Assembly (NCBI GenBank): GCA_014873095.1
Contig: CP050848.1
Location: 2,232,001 to 2,296,000 of the forward strand
From: Planctomycetales bacterium ZRK34
Lineage (GTDB): Bacteria > Planctomycetota > Phycisphaerae > Phycisphaerales > Zrk34
Direction: 5' to 3'
Length of the DNA stretch: 64,000 nt
Shown here piece by piece: positions 7,961 through 20,400 of the stretch (the first letter of the stretch is position 1; each line of letters begins with the position of its first letter). The notes beneath the pieces were generated by a model. The model had not been told where the DNA came from, did not search any database, and saw only the letters and a list, made by a program, of their open reading frames with translations. Position numbers and translations under genes: made by a program.

Positions 7961-8356
7961 TCCACACCGCGACCACCGCTTGAATCGTCACCTCCGCACG
8001 CATGCCTATCGCCCGATTATGAACACCTCGCTGGATGGTTCATTTGAAGACCATATTTAAGTTAAATATGTTCTATGAAATTTCCCCAGACAACGGGGGC
8101 GGGGGACTGCGGATAAGAGCGTTTTGCGAAATGGTTGACCGCTTTTTGTTTCATCACCGCGGGTGGAAGCCTGCGGACTGCGCGTTTCCGCTCGTGGCGA
8201 TCACACGGTCATGAATGACGCAAAATGCTCCAGCAGTTGGTCGTCGGTGATTGGTGGCGTGTGATTGGACGGGGGTGGTCGCCGCAGGTGACTGGCGTGT
8301 GGTGATGGGGTTTGCAGGTGGTTCAAGAGGATCGGGCGGGTGGTGTCACAGGGCAC

Positions 8357-8386
8357 AAAAAAGGACGCTCCCGCGTGGGAGCGTCC
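8357..8386 (-). terminator. Intrinsic terminator of the giant surface-protein gene
   Basis: On the minus strand a perfect 10-bp stem (GGACGCTCCC / GGGAGCGTCC, 4-nt loop) is followed by six T residues. It lies 30 bp after the stop codon of the 17.3-kb gene. Confidence 0.9.
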
Positions 8387-8415
8387 GGTAGGGTTGGGGT
8401 TGTTGTTCACACCGA

Positions 8416-11400
8416 TCAGATGGTGGAACCAAGCCACCTGAGCAGCAGGTCAACCGAATCGCTATGGCCGACCGGGAACTCATCGGTTTCATAGCGAGCG
8501 GTGCCAAGACGCCACAGATCGTTGATCAGGTCGTCGGGGAAGATTGCATTGGGGCCCGCGGTGATGAGGTTGACGACATCGGCATTGGAATCATTGTCGG
8601 TCGACGCATCGTTGTCCGGATCGTCAATCGTCAGAGTCAACCGTTCGGTGTGGTTAAGACCAAGCGTGTGACCGAGTTCGTGAGCAATGACGTTAGCCAA
8701 CGCATTGGAATACTCATTGAGTCGTTCGGAAGTGCTGGCGGCAGAGGACAAGCCCTGGAAGGTTTCGGCGACAATGACGATTTCATCGCTGCGTGAGAGG
8801 TTGCCGAAGTCGACGGTGGAGGCCATACCGAAGAGGCCCTGCGGGGCGGCGCCATTGGTGTCACCGATGAAAATTTCCGTAAAGGGATCGGTTTCACCAA
8901 GCGTGGTCGGATCCACGGTCGTGAAGTAGATGCCGGTGGTGGCACTGTCATAGATCGAGATATTCGACCCGATGTTAGCGACGGTCAACTGTCCAAACGG
9001 CTGAGTCAGCGCCGTGGTGGAGTAAATGCTGAGAATATGATCAAGCACGCCCGTGATGGTGGACCCGTTCACAGTACCGCCGTTGATCAGCGTCGAGGTG
9101 AACCCACCGAGGGACGGATCGAACGTGGCGACTTCGAATGGTGATGAGTTCACCACGCCAAGGCCGGTTTCGGTGGAAACGCCGCTACCGAAATTCAAAT
9201 AAACCAACTGTTTGGCGGGCTGGAATCCGAGCTCGTTGTTGTTGTCATTCAGGGCGTTGGAGATGTAGAGAATCTCTTCGCCCACGGGCAGGCCGGCAGA
9301 ATTGTTGCCGCCATCACCGTCGAGCAATTCATCGCTCACGGCCATGTTGATCGTCAGGATGTAGTCGCTGGAATCGTCCGGATTGAACAGCGGCGCGTAT
9401 GGGGCAACAACGACATAGAACTGCAGATCGTTATGCTGCACGCCATCGGCCACACCGTCCAGAAGATCTTCGGTCCCACCGATGGCGGCTTCCAGCGGGG
9501 GCAATTCGAAAGCCTGGAAGATCGTTTCGTCGGTCGAAGCAAACGTCACTTCGCTGAATTCATGTCGCGAAAGCGCTTCAAAGGTGTCGTCGGCGATACT
9601 GGCCGTGCCTTGGGTATCACGGACAAAGACCGCCATCTGGGTGACGGCGTTGCCTGCGTAGCTGGCCGACAGGAAGTCGTATGCGTCGGCCGTGAAGGTG
9701 TAGATATCGATGTCGGCGCCGGAGGTGAAATTGTTGGTCACGACCTGTGAATCAAATCCGTCACCGCTGAGATCGAAGTTGACGACGAAGGGGCTGCCGC
9801 CGAGGAACGAATTCGGGGCGTCGGCATAGAACAGGCTGAGCACGCGATCGCCGCCTTCGATGCCGTCGCCGTTGCCGTCGAGGATGGTCCCGAAGGGGTC
9901 TTCGCCGTAGACGGTTCCGGCGGTTCCGCCGAAGGCGCCTTCAAGGGCCGCGGGGGCGCCGTCCTGGTTGAAATCACGGAGGATGCTGCGGCCGCCGGAG
10001 CGATCATAGATCGCCGGATCGGTCAGCCCTGCGGCGCCGCCGGACAGTTCGATGGTCAGGCCCAGGTCGGCGAAGCCATCCTGGCGGATGACCTTGAGCA
10101 CGCCGTGCGTGTTGCTGTTGGCATCGGTCAGCGTGGTGTAGGCCAGGGTGACATCTTCATCGAGGTAGACCCGGTTGCCATTGTTGTCGAGGTAGTACAC
10201 GCCGATGGTTCCGACGGTGTCGGCCGGGTCGCCGAGGTCGCCGTCGTTGTTGGCGTCGACGGAAAGGATGAACGAATCGGTGTTGATCCCTTCGCTGAAG
10301 ACGATGTTGAACTGCTGCTGATTGATCTGGACGGCGCTGTCGACGGTCGGGGCGCCGAACGGATCTTCGTAGACGCGGGTATCGAGGTTGCCGATGTTGC
10401 GGCCGAACATGTAGTTGATTTCGTCGGCGGCGGCGGCGACGGAAGCGGTGCCACCGCTGACAACATCACCGCCGATGTACAGGCGGTTGATGACGCTGTC
10501 GAGGATGCCGCCGGCCTCGGCGTTGTCGACGAAGGTCGGGATGACATCGCCATCGACGGGGATCATCGCGTCGTAGCCGATGTAGGCCTGGTTGAAGAAC
10601 GGCAGATTCGGCGAGCCGACGAGAACCGGTTCATTCAGTGACGGCAGGACGCCGGCCACGACGGCCGAGTCGGTGTAGTCGCCGCGGATGTTGACGTTGT
10701 TGGACCCGCCGCCGTAGATCACGTCGTCGAGGGTGTTGTAGGTGTAGTCGTCGCCGATCCACACGCCGTAGCTGATCACCGAATCGGTCACGTCGCCGGT
10801 GATGATGGTGTTGATGTTTTCCTGGCCGACGGCGAACAACGCGGTATTGAGGTCGGCGAAGATGGCGGTGGTCACATCGCCCTGGGTGGCGATCACGCCG
10901 CGGGCGGTTCCGCCGACGCGGATCAGCGAGCTGTCGCCTTCGACGATGAGGGTCGACCCGGTGGCGGCGCCCTGGCCGATGTTGACGACGCGGGCGTCGT
11001 CGCTGAAGCTCACCCAGGCGTCGGAGCCAAGCTGGCCGCCGACGTAGAAGCTGTTGGCGGAGCCGAACTCGGCGACGCCTTCGAAGTTGCCGCGGATGTT
11101 GACGCTGGAAACGTCTTCGTGGATCAACAGGTTCGCGGTCGGCGTCACGCGGCCGGCGATGTAGAGCGATGACGTGCTGAACGACTCGAAGGAGCCGGCG
11201 AAGACACTGTCGGCGCTGGTGAGGCTGAACACGCGCACCGTCATGTCGGAGTGGACCACGCCGGTGGCCAGGAAGTCGCCGCGGTAGATACCGACGACGT
11301 TGATGTCGTCGGCGGCATCGAGGGTGCCGCCGAAGTCGCCGGCGGTCTGGACGTAGGTCATGATGTATCCGGCGGAGACGAAGGCGCCAGTGAAATCGCC

Positions 11401-14400
11401 CATCATGAAGATGGAGCTGATGCCTTCGCCCTCGGCCACGACCCGGCCGCCGAACCCGATGTCGTTGGGATCGGTGACGCGGATCGAGCGGAACTGCGAG
11501 GCGAAGATGCCGCCGAGCGAGTCGGCGCTGGCATCGGAGAAGGTCACGACGCTGGTGTCAGTCAGGGCCTGCAGGGTGGACGTGTTGGAATCGTAATCCA
11601 GGTCCAGCAGCAGGGCCGCGTTGACAGCGCCCGGAGCGGAGATGGTCTGAACGGCCAGTCGCGTGGCGGTCACACCATCGTCGAAGGTGTCCAGGTTGTT
11701 GTCGACCTCGGTGAGCATCGTGTCGGTGGCGGCGTCGAAGACCCCGTCGCCGTTGATGTCGATCGCATCGAGGATTCCGTCGGCATCGGTATCGGCCAGG
11801 CGGATGCGGACAAGCTGGTTGAAGCGGGCATCGGTGGCCAGCAGTTCGACGACGCCGTTGTCGGTGTTGTCGGCGACCTCGATGTTGGTGATGTTCAGCG
11901 CGGCGCCGTCGGCATTGACGATCGACCCGAAGGACCCGACGAGCGAGCCGCCGGTGGTCGAGTCGTAGAGGTAGAGCTGGCCGTCGTCGGCAAGCACCCA
12001 CACGTCGCCGGTGATGGTGGAGTTGACCGCGTCGACGGTCATCGAGCGGATGCCGGTGGTCAGCGGCGTGCCGTCGAAGTCGGAACTCAGGGCCTGCATC
12101 TGTGAGAAGATGCCGGTGACCGGATCGACGATGCCGAGGGTCAGGCTGGTGGAAATGTCCGGGGTGGCCCAGAGCTGTGACTCGACGACGCCGTCGGCGT
12201 AGACGCTGAAGGCATCGCCGTTGAGGTCGTAGGCCAGGCCGGCCAGATTGGCGTTGAGCGTGCCGTGGGCGGTCACGGCGACCGAGGCGTCGGGCTCGGC
12301 GACGTCGATCTGGACGACGCGCGAAGGCGTGGAGGAACCGGCCTCGGCTTCGTGGGCGATGAGGTTGCCGTTGGCATCGAAAGCGAAGCTGACGATGTTG
12401 GCCGGGTTGCCGTCGATGAGGATCTCACCGAGGTTGGTGACGGTTCCGTCGAGTCCGATTTCGACCAGCATCTGGCCGCTGGGATCATCCAGCACGCCGT
12501 AGATCGTGTTGGTGCTGTCCATCGACAGAGCCACGATCGAGCTGGTGACGTCGGCGCCGTTCAGCGAGAGCTTGCCGAGGCTGGTGGCCTCGCCGGTGAG
12601 CTGATCCAGGACATACAACTCCTGGGCGGCAGCGCTGCCGCGGGTGCCGATGATGTAGAGGTCGGTGCCGTCGCTGAACAGGGCCTGAATGTCGTTGACA
12701 TTGTTGGGCCCGGGCAGGCGGTTGTCGACGATCTGGCGTTGGTTGGTCAGCGCCAGGCGGGTGCCGTCGGAATGGATCTCGACACGCAGGGCGCTGCCGG
12801 CGTCTTCGGCGGCCTGGTTGATCGTCTGGATCGCCTGGCCGAGGGTCGTATCGCCGGCGAGGTCGACGCTGATGGTCGTGCCGTAGATGTCGGTCAGGGC
12901 GAGGTCTTCACCGACCACGACCGTCACGCCGAGCGAAGCAAGCGTGGTCGAATTGGTCAGCGCGCCGATCGCCGAACCGTTGAAGACGAAGTCCTGGGTC
13001 ATGTCGTCGGCGGTCGCTCCGTCGGCGCCGAGCAGGCCGAGCATGGTGGCGGCATCGGCGCCGACGCCGGAGCCGTCGGCACTGGTGATCGCTGCGAAGC
13101 TGACGATTTCACCGGTGAAGAAGTCGCGGTTGATCTCGATCAGTTCGTAGTAATCGTCGGAGGTGTCGCCGGCGGTGCCGTTGTTGTTGAGGTTGACCAT
13201 CCAGTACTGGCTGGTGAACAGCGCGTCGGTGGTCGCCAGACCGGTGATGTTGAACGATTCGGTGTTCGCGCCGAAGTCGCCGTTGAGGACATTCAGCGGG
13301 ATGTTCGAACCGCTGAGCGGGCTCAGCGCGTTGGGGCTGATGAACATGCGACCGTAGGGGCCGCTGCCGGCGGTGGCGTCGTAGTCGCCGTCGACGGCGT
13401 AGGAGACAAAGGTGTCGCCGTTGCGGCCGAACGCGAAGTTGTCCACGTCGGTGCGCAGGCTGTCTTCGCTGGTGACGAAGGTGGAGGCGGTCGGGGTGAC
13501 CGTATCGATCAGCACCAGCTCGGCGCCACCGGCTGCGTTGTTGTTGTAGCCGATGAGGTTGCCGACTTCATCGAAGCCGATGCCGTTGAGTTCGACATCG
13601 ACGCCGCCGACCTGAACAACGCCGACGCTCGTGGCCACGCCGGTCGTCGAGTCGATGCTGAACAGCGTCTGAGAACCGGCCACATCAACGACGACGTAGA
13701 GGTCGCCGAAGATGCCGTCGTAAGCCATGCCGACGATCGGCTGGGTGGCCGGATCGATCACGGCGCCGCTGAGCAGCACCGGCGGCATGAACGGGGTGGC
13801 GGGATTCGGGTTGACGATCTGCAGGTTGCCATTGGAGTCGGCCACGAGGCTGTCGACATAACCCAACGCCGGACCGTCGAGGGTCGAGTAAGCTCCGCCG
13901 GAGCCATCGCGATCGTCGATCAGCACGTAGAACCCACCGCTGTCATCACCGGCAATCTGCAGGACATGGTCGCCGAATTCGCTGCCGGAGATGGTCTGAA
14001 GGTTGCCGAGAACTGTCATCGCGCCGGTGGTGGTGTTGAACTCGACGAGCTGGGCTTCAAAGACCAGGTCGCTGTCGAGGTCGACGCGGTTGATCGCGAT
14101 CACGCGGTCGGTGCCGCCGTCGTTGACGACGGTCAGGCCGATCAGATCGACCGGATCGCTGGACGCGCCGCCCAGGCCGACGGTCGGATTCTGATTCAAG
14201 GTCTGGGCGATGGCGAGCAACTGGCCCAGTGCATCCTGGTCCATGGCGGCCAGGTCGAGGCGGCTGTTGATGAACAGATCGATGACCGTCTGCACCGCGC
14301 CGTTGAGCGCCACGTTGTTGCCTGCAATGTCGATCGTGATCGGGGCGATGCCCGTGGCCTGGTCGAAGACGAACGCATCGCCGGGGCTGGTCGCATCGCT

Positions 14401-17400
14401 GACAAGCTGAGTGATCGAGGCCGAGAGCGTCGGCGGCAGCAGATCGATCACATCCAGCAGGCTGAAGCCGACCGAATTCGGGTCGGTTTCGGCGATGGTC
14501 AGGCTGGTGACATCGCCGCCGATACGCAGCGTGCCCGTGCCCTGGCGGTTCATCGTGATCGTGCTGACATCGGAGCCGATGCGCCCGCTCCAGGTCGGAT
14601 CGGAAGCGGACATGTTGTGGAACGAAAGCGTCCGCACGCCGCCGTCGAGCCAGAGGTCGACCGGGTCGCCGGAGTCGCCGAGGTTGACGTTGGAGCGGAA
14701 GGTCGACAGCGTGGCGTCGTCGGAGGTGATCAGACGATTGACGGTCATCGCGCCGTCGGCCAGCGCGTTGGTGGCCGTCACGCGGGTTTCGATGAGCACG
14801 GTGCCGTTGTTGGTGCCGTTGACCACGATGGCGTCGATGATGCCGTCGTTGGCGGCCGCATCGTAGACGCTGAGGCTGCCGATGCCGATCAGGCGGATCG
14901 TCGTCGTGTTGGCGCCGTCGACGATCGTCAGCGGCGTGGAGCTGGTGACCACGGTGGGCACACCGGCCAGCGACGGCGCGATCTCGGCGATGCCGTAGGT
15001 GATCGTGCTGGCCACGGCGCCGCCGGCGGTGGCCGCATCGCTGATGATGCCGCCGTCGGTGATGATCAGGCCGGTGCCGTCACTGGTGGCGCGGGCGTAA
15101 CGGATGTGGCTGTCGCCGCCGGTGAGGCTGTTGGTGATGCTGTTGGTGGCGGCGTTGGTGAAGTCGCCGTCGACCCCGGCGTCGACGCCGGTGGTGACCT
15201 GCGAATTGGTCATGTGGCCGAAGATGCCGGTGTTGATGTCGCCGCGATACAGTGCGGTGTCGCCGATCGCGCCGCCCATGCGGACGGTGTTGCGCTCGGC
15301 GCCGTCGGCCAGCGGGGTTGCGTCGTTCAGGGCCGCCAGCACACCGCCGGCGCCAACGCTGAAGCCGGTCGAAACCGACGAGCCGTCCATGCCGCTGCGG
15401 AGCACGAAGCTGGTGATCGACCCGCCGACCGCGAGGATCGAGTTGTCGAACTGCGTGCCGTAGAAGCTGCGCACATCAGCCATGCGGCTGGTGTCGCCGG
15501 GGTCGTCGGTGCCGAACACACCGTCGTTGCCGGCCGAGACGCCGATCTGGATCAGCGTGTTCTGGATCAGATCACGCGCGTTGAAGCTGGTCAGGTCGAA
15601 ACCGGTGGTGATCACCGAGTTGGACGTGGCGCCCAGCAGCAGGATCGAACGGGCCGAGCCGTCGATGATCAGGTCGCCTTCGAGATTGGTCGTGCGGAAG
15701 CTGTTGACGTCCTTGCCGATGTGCATCGACGCGGCGCCGGACAGCACCGCCCCGGCGTCATCCTGGCCGAAGTTGCCGAAGATGTTGATCGTGGCGTCGT
15801 TGTCGATGACCGCCTGGCCGTCGTAGTTGCCGCGGATCGTCACGACGGTCTGCGACCGACCGGCGCCGAAGTCCATCGAGCCCAGGAAGTCGCCGCCGAC
15901 GGTGAAGACCTGGTTGTAGCCGGCCGTCACGGAGGTGTCGGCTTCCCAATCGCCGAGCACGTTGAACACACGCGCATCGTTGGCGATGGTGAAGTCAGCG
16001 CCCTGGCGGACGGACGACTGGATGAAGAAGCTGTTGAGACTGTCGACGTCGAGCCGGCCGGCGAAGTCGCCCTGGCTGGTGCCCGTGCCGAGAATCGACA
16101 TCGAGTTCAGCATGCCGTGCGTGGCCAGCACATCGCCGTACAGCGAGCCGCCGACGATCGTCAACGCGCGGAAATCGCCCAGCGCCGCCGAGGCCTGCCC
16201 GTCGACGGACAGATCGCCGTTGATGATGCGGAAGTTGTAGAAGTCTTCACCGGCCGCGATCGAGGCGTTCACATCGCCGCCGTTGGCCATGAAGTTGTAG
16301 ATCGTCCCGCCGACGGTGATGTTTCCGTCGACCAGGCTGTGGTTGGATTGCCACAACTGATCCTGCACACCGTCGGAGTAGACCGCGTAGGCCTTGCCGT
16401 CGAAGGCGGTGTAGCCGGCCAGGCTGCCCTCGGCGCCGTCGATGACCGTACCGGGTTCGCCGAGCGCGGCGGCTTCGGCGGTCGAGGTGTTCAACTCCAG
16501 CAGTTGGGCGTCGTCTTCGATGGTGATGTCATCATGCACCGCCACGAGGCTGCGCACGTTGTTCTGCGTGATGAAGTCCATGCCGACGATGTCGGTGTCC
16601 ACGCCGTCGAGGCTGACGACGCCGACGGTCGTGGTCTGACCGGTGCCGGTCAGCGAGATCGTGATCAGCGTGTCGGTCTCATGCGGCACGGCGGTCGAGT
16701 CGTGCAAAATGGCGTAGAGCGTGTCGTCGGAGCCGTTGGTCTTCGAGTTGCGATCGTCGACAGCCAACGCGCGGACCGACAGCGATCCGCCGGCGGCGAT
16801 CGGCGCTCCGCCGGGCGCCAGCAGCACGCCCACCGACGCGACGGCCAGCGTGTTCACATCGATCGAGAACATTTCGAGGTTGACACCCGTCGTGCCGACC
16901 AGCAGCAGACGGTTGTTGAATTCGTCGTACTCCAGCGCGGCGATCTCGTCGAGATCGGTGCCGGCGCCGTTAAGACCGGCGTCGTTGATCACGCCCAGGT
17001 CCAGGAAGCTGTTGCCGAGGTTGTCGACGACCACCTGCCCGTTGGGCAGCAGGTCGATCTGGCGCAGGCGGTAGACGCCGCCTTCATTGGTCACCGCGTA
17101 GAGGCGCGATTCGCTGACGCGCGTCAGGGCCACGACGTTGAACGTCGTGGTGGCGCCGTTGTCGGCAGCCAGGTCGCCGATGCTGGCGACCGGGGCAGGA
17201 TCGGCGGCGTTGCCGGTTTCCGTATCCGCATAGATCAGCGCCGAGCGCAGATCGCCGGTGACGACGACCGAGCCGGCCGAGGCGATCTTGCCGTAGACCA
17301 GCAGCGTCGACATGTCGCCGAGCACGATGACCTGCATGTTCAACGCCGCACCTTCCAGCGTCACGTCGCGACTGGCGCCGACGATCATGGTGCCGAGGTT

Positions 17401-20400
17401 GCCGTCGATCACGATCTGGTCTTCGACATCGGGGTTGGTCGGGTCGCCGAGGCTGCCGGCGATGTACATCGAGCCGACGTTGCCGGTGACGTTGAACGAA
17501 CCGTTCAGCAGGTTGCCGTCGAGGCGGAACGAACCCAGCGCGTTGGTGAAGCGCGTGCCGGAGGAGTCCAGGTTCAGTTCGCCGCTGAGGTCGCCGCGCA
17601 CGTAGATCGAGCCGACATAGCCGTTGATGTTCAACTGGCCTTCGAAGTCGCCGAGCACGTACAGCGAGCCGAGGTACGCCCCCGGGCCGGACACGTTCAA
17701 CTGCGATCCACCATCGAAATTGCCGCGGATATAGACGCGGCCGACCGTGCCGGCGAAGTTCAGCGTCGTGCTTGTCACATCGGAACCGGGCAGGAACGAA
17801 CCGATGCGGCCGGTGGTGATGAGGCTGCCGCTGATAATGTCCAGCGTGTAGACCTGACCGATGTAGTTGGCGAAGTTGATCGTCGAGTCCACGATCTGGT
17901 AGCCGGCCACGCGATTCAGATCGCGCGACATCGTCATCGACATGGCATAGATGATGCCGGACTCGTCGTAGTTCGGCAGGAACAGCGACGTGCTCTGCAG
18001 GTAGGTCCGCAGGTCGTTGTTGATGTTGATTGCCTGACCGGAGTAGGCGTCGAAGCTGGAGATTTCGCCCTGGCGCACGGCGGTCGAGTAGTCCATCGTG
18101 TCCAGCACATCGCCGCGACCGGTGGCCGTGATGGTGCCGACGCTGGCGCCACTCACATTGGTGACATTGCGGATGCCATAACCGTCAGCGGTAATGCTGC
18201 TGATGGTGCCATCGTCGTGGACTTCGATGATGCTGTTGAGAATACCAAAGCCACCGTTGGTGACACTGATGCTGCCGATATCAGAGGCAAAAATCCAAGT
18301 GCCGATGATACCACCTTCACCCTTGAGCGTGATGCTGCCAAGCTCAAGGGTTGGCGAGTTGATCGGATCACTGTTGACTTCACCACCACGGGTGCCATCA
18401 AACTCGCGCGTCCCAAAGAATTCGACTTCGGGCGTGGTGACGTCTGAATCAGATACCCAGATGTCGGCATTGATGATCGAGCCATTGACCAGGTTGATCT
18501 CGCCGATGGCGACGCCGGCCACGATGTCACCGCGGATGTCGCCGAGGCCCGGCTCGCTGTAGGCGTTGTGGACCGTTCCGATGGAACCCTGGACGAAGAT
18601 GCCGGCCCAGGCGAGATTGCCGGTGCCCGAAGGCAGAACGCCTTCGCCGATGAAGATCGTGTTCAGATCGCCGCCGATGACGATCGGCGCATTGATCCCT
18701 TCATGGACGCCGACCACGTCGGCATTACCGTTCTGGTGGCGCGCATTGTCGTTGGCGGTGATCGCGTTGACCGAGCCGCCGATCATCAGGTTGCCCACGC
18801 CCATGGCCGAGACGACGCGGCGGACGTTGCCGCTGACCTGGATGCCGGTGGTCTGCTGGTTGTACGGGAAGGTGTTGTTGATCACACCCTGAGCGATGAG
18901 CGTGCCGCCGGCAGTGGATTCGGCCAGGCCCACGCTGCCGAAGCTGATCAGCGAATCAACGCTGGTGGCGTCGACGTTGACGATCTCGCCGCCGAAGGTG
19001 TAGTTGGCGATGACGTTCAGGTCGCCGCCGGTGACTTCGAAGATATCGACGCGGCCGCCGTCTTCGGAGTCCACGATGACTGAGACGCGCGGATCAGTGA
19101 ACGCCGGCTGAACCGGGTCGCCGTTGGCGTCGAGTGTGATGGGTGTGCCGACCCCGTTGACGTTGATGACGCCGATTTCGCCGGCAGCGCCGCTGCCGAA
19201 GGTGTCCTGGGTGATCGACACGCCGCCGGTGCTGGTGATCGACGTGATGACGATGCCGCCGGAGCCGGCGACGCCGAACCCGGTCAGCGTCAGCGAAGGC
19301 ATGATCGGGTCGCCGTTGGCGTCGGTGGCTTCATTGCCGACCAGCTCGGGCGCGATGGTCAACTGCGTGCCGCCGTCGTCGGTGATGACCAGTTCGGTGC
19401 CTTCGGAGTACATGGTGATCGCGTCGCCTGCGGTGCCGCCGAAAACATCGGCTTCATACAGTTCACCGCCGACGCGGGCATAACGCACGTTGCCGCCCGT
19501 ACCGGTGTAGACCGTCGGGGCCGCCGCGTCACCGGAGATGTCGATCAGATCGATGATGCCGTCGCGACCGACATTGTCCGTGTTCACGGAGATGAACGGC
19601 GCGAGCCCGGCATACACCGAAGCCATAGAAGCGCCGCGCAGAATGCCCAAGCCGCCGTCGGCCACGACCATCACGTCGATCTGACCGTTGGGCGCGTCGA
19701 TGACCTGGATGTCGCCGCCGACCTGCAGGCCGGGCATCCAGGCGCCAACGGCGCGGATCGGCAGGAATATCTGATAACCACCAAGGTCCAGCAAGCTGCC
19801 GGTGGCGCGGATCAGGCCCGCGCTGCCGTTGGGCGCGTAAAGCGTTGGCCCAGTGGGCAAGATGCTCGACGTGCCGACCGTATCGGCCACGATCGAACGC
19901 AGATTGCCCAGCGACACTTCCATCGAAAGCGCCGAACCGTCGTAGTAGGACCCGTCGACGCGGATCGCGCCGAAGTCGCCACGACCCAGGGTGATCGTCG
20001 TCGCCGTGGCGGCGTAGAAGTCGCCTTCGGCATTGACCGCGCCAAAGCCGATGTCGCCGGCGTTCTGAATGGACAGCAGATACGTGATCGGCGTCTCGGT
20101 TGTCAGATTCAGGCTGCCGGTCAATCCGGAGTCGTCGTTATCGGTAAAACCGTTGAAATTGAAGTCGCCGGTATAACCGATGGCGAAGCGCCATTCGCCG
20201 GGCCGATCCGCCGTGACCAGAAACGCCTGCCCCTTGGCGGAATCGAACGTGTCGTAGTCGGTGTAAACCAGACGGCCGTCCGGATCGTACACGCCGATCT
20301 GGACCGGGAACAGGTCGACACCCAACAACTGCACCTGAATCGTCTGACCGGCCAGCAGCGCGACCGAGTAGTAATCGATCGTGTCATCGAAGATCGAGAT

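Larger units (their letters stand above)
7568..8356. other. Gene-poor region with repeats
   Basis: Between corA and the terminator of the giant gene I see no convincing gene. It holds a 150-bp palindromic element (7690-7839), a degenerate 18-bp tandem array (7871-7960) and about 400 bp (7961-8356) in which I recognise nothing. Short open frames here read as repeat translations (for example MEGAMRTEGAMRT on the minus strand). Confidence 0.6.

Noticed and set aside
7800..8003. A 67-codon minus-strand frame with MEGAMRT-like repeats.
   Set aside because: It is largely a translation of the 18-bp tandem array and the palindromic element, with no ribosome binding site. I describe the repeat instead of calling a gene.
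12265..18447. A 2060-codon open frame on the plus strand, opposite the giant gene.
   Set aside because: It is an antisense shadow: the giant gene's codon use avoids TTA, CTA and TCA in the matching phase. The translation is a run of low-complexity G, D, V and H residues with no family resemblance, and the minus-strand frame has start signal, promoter, terminator and domain content.
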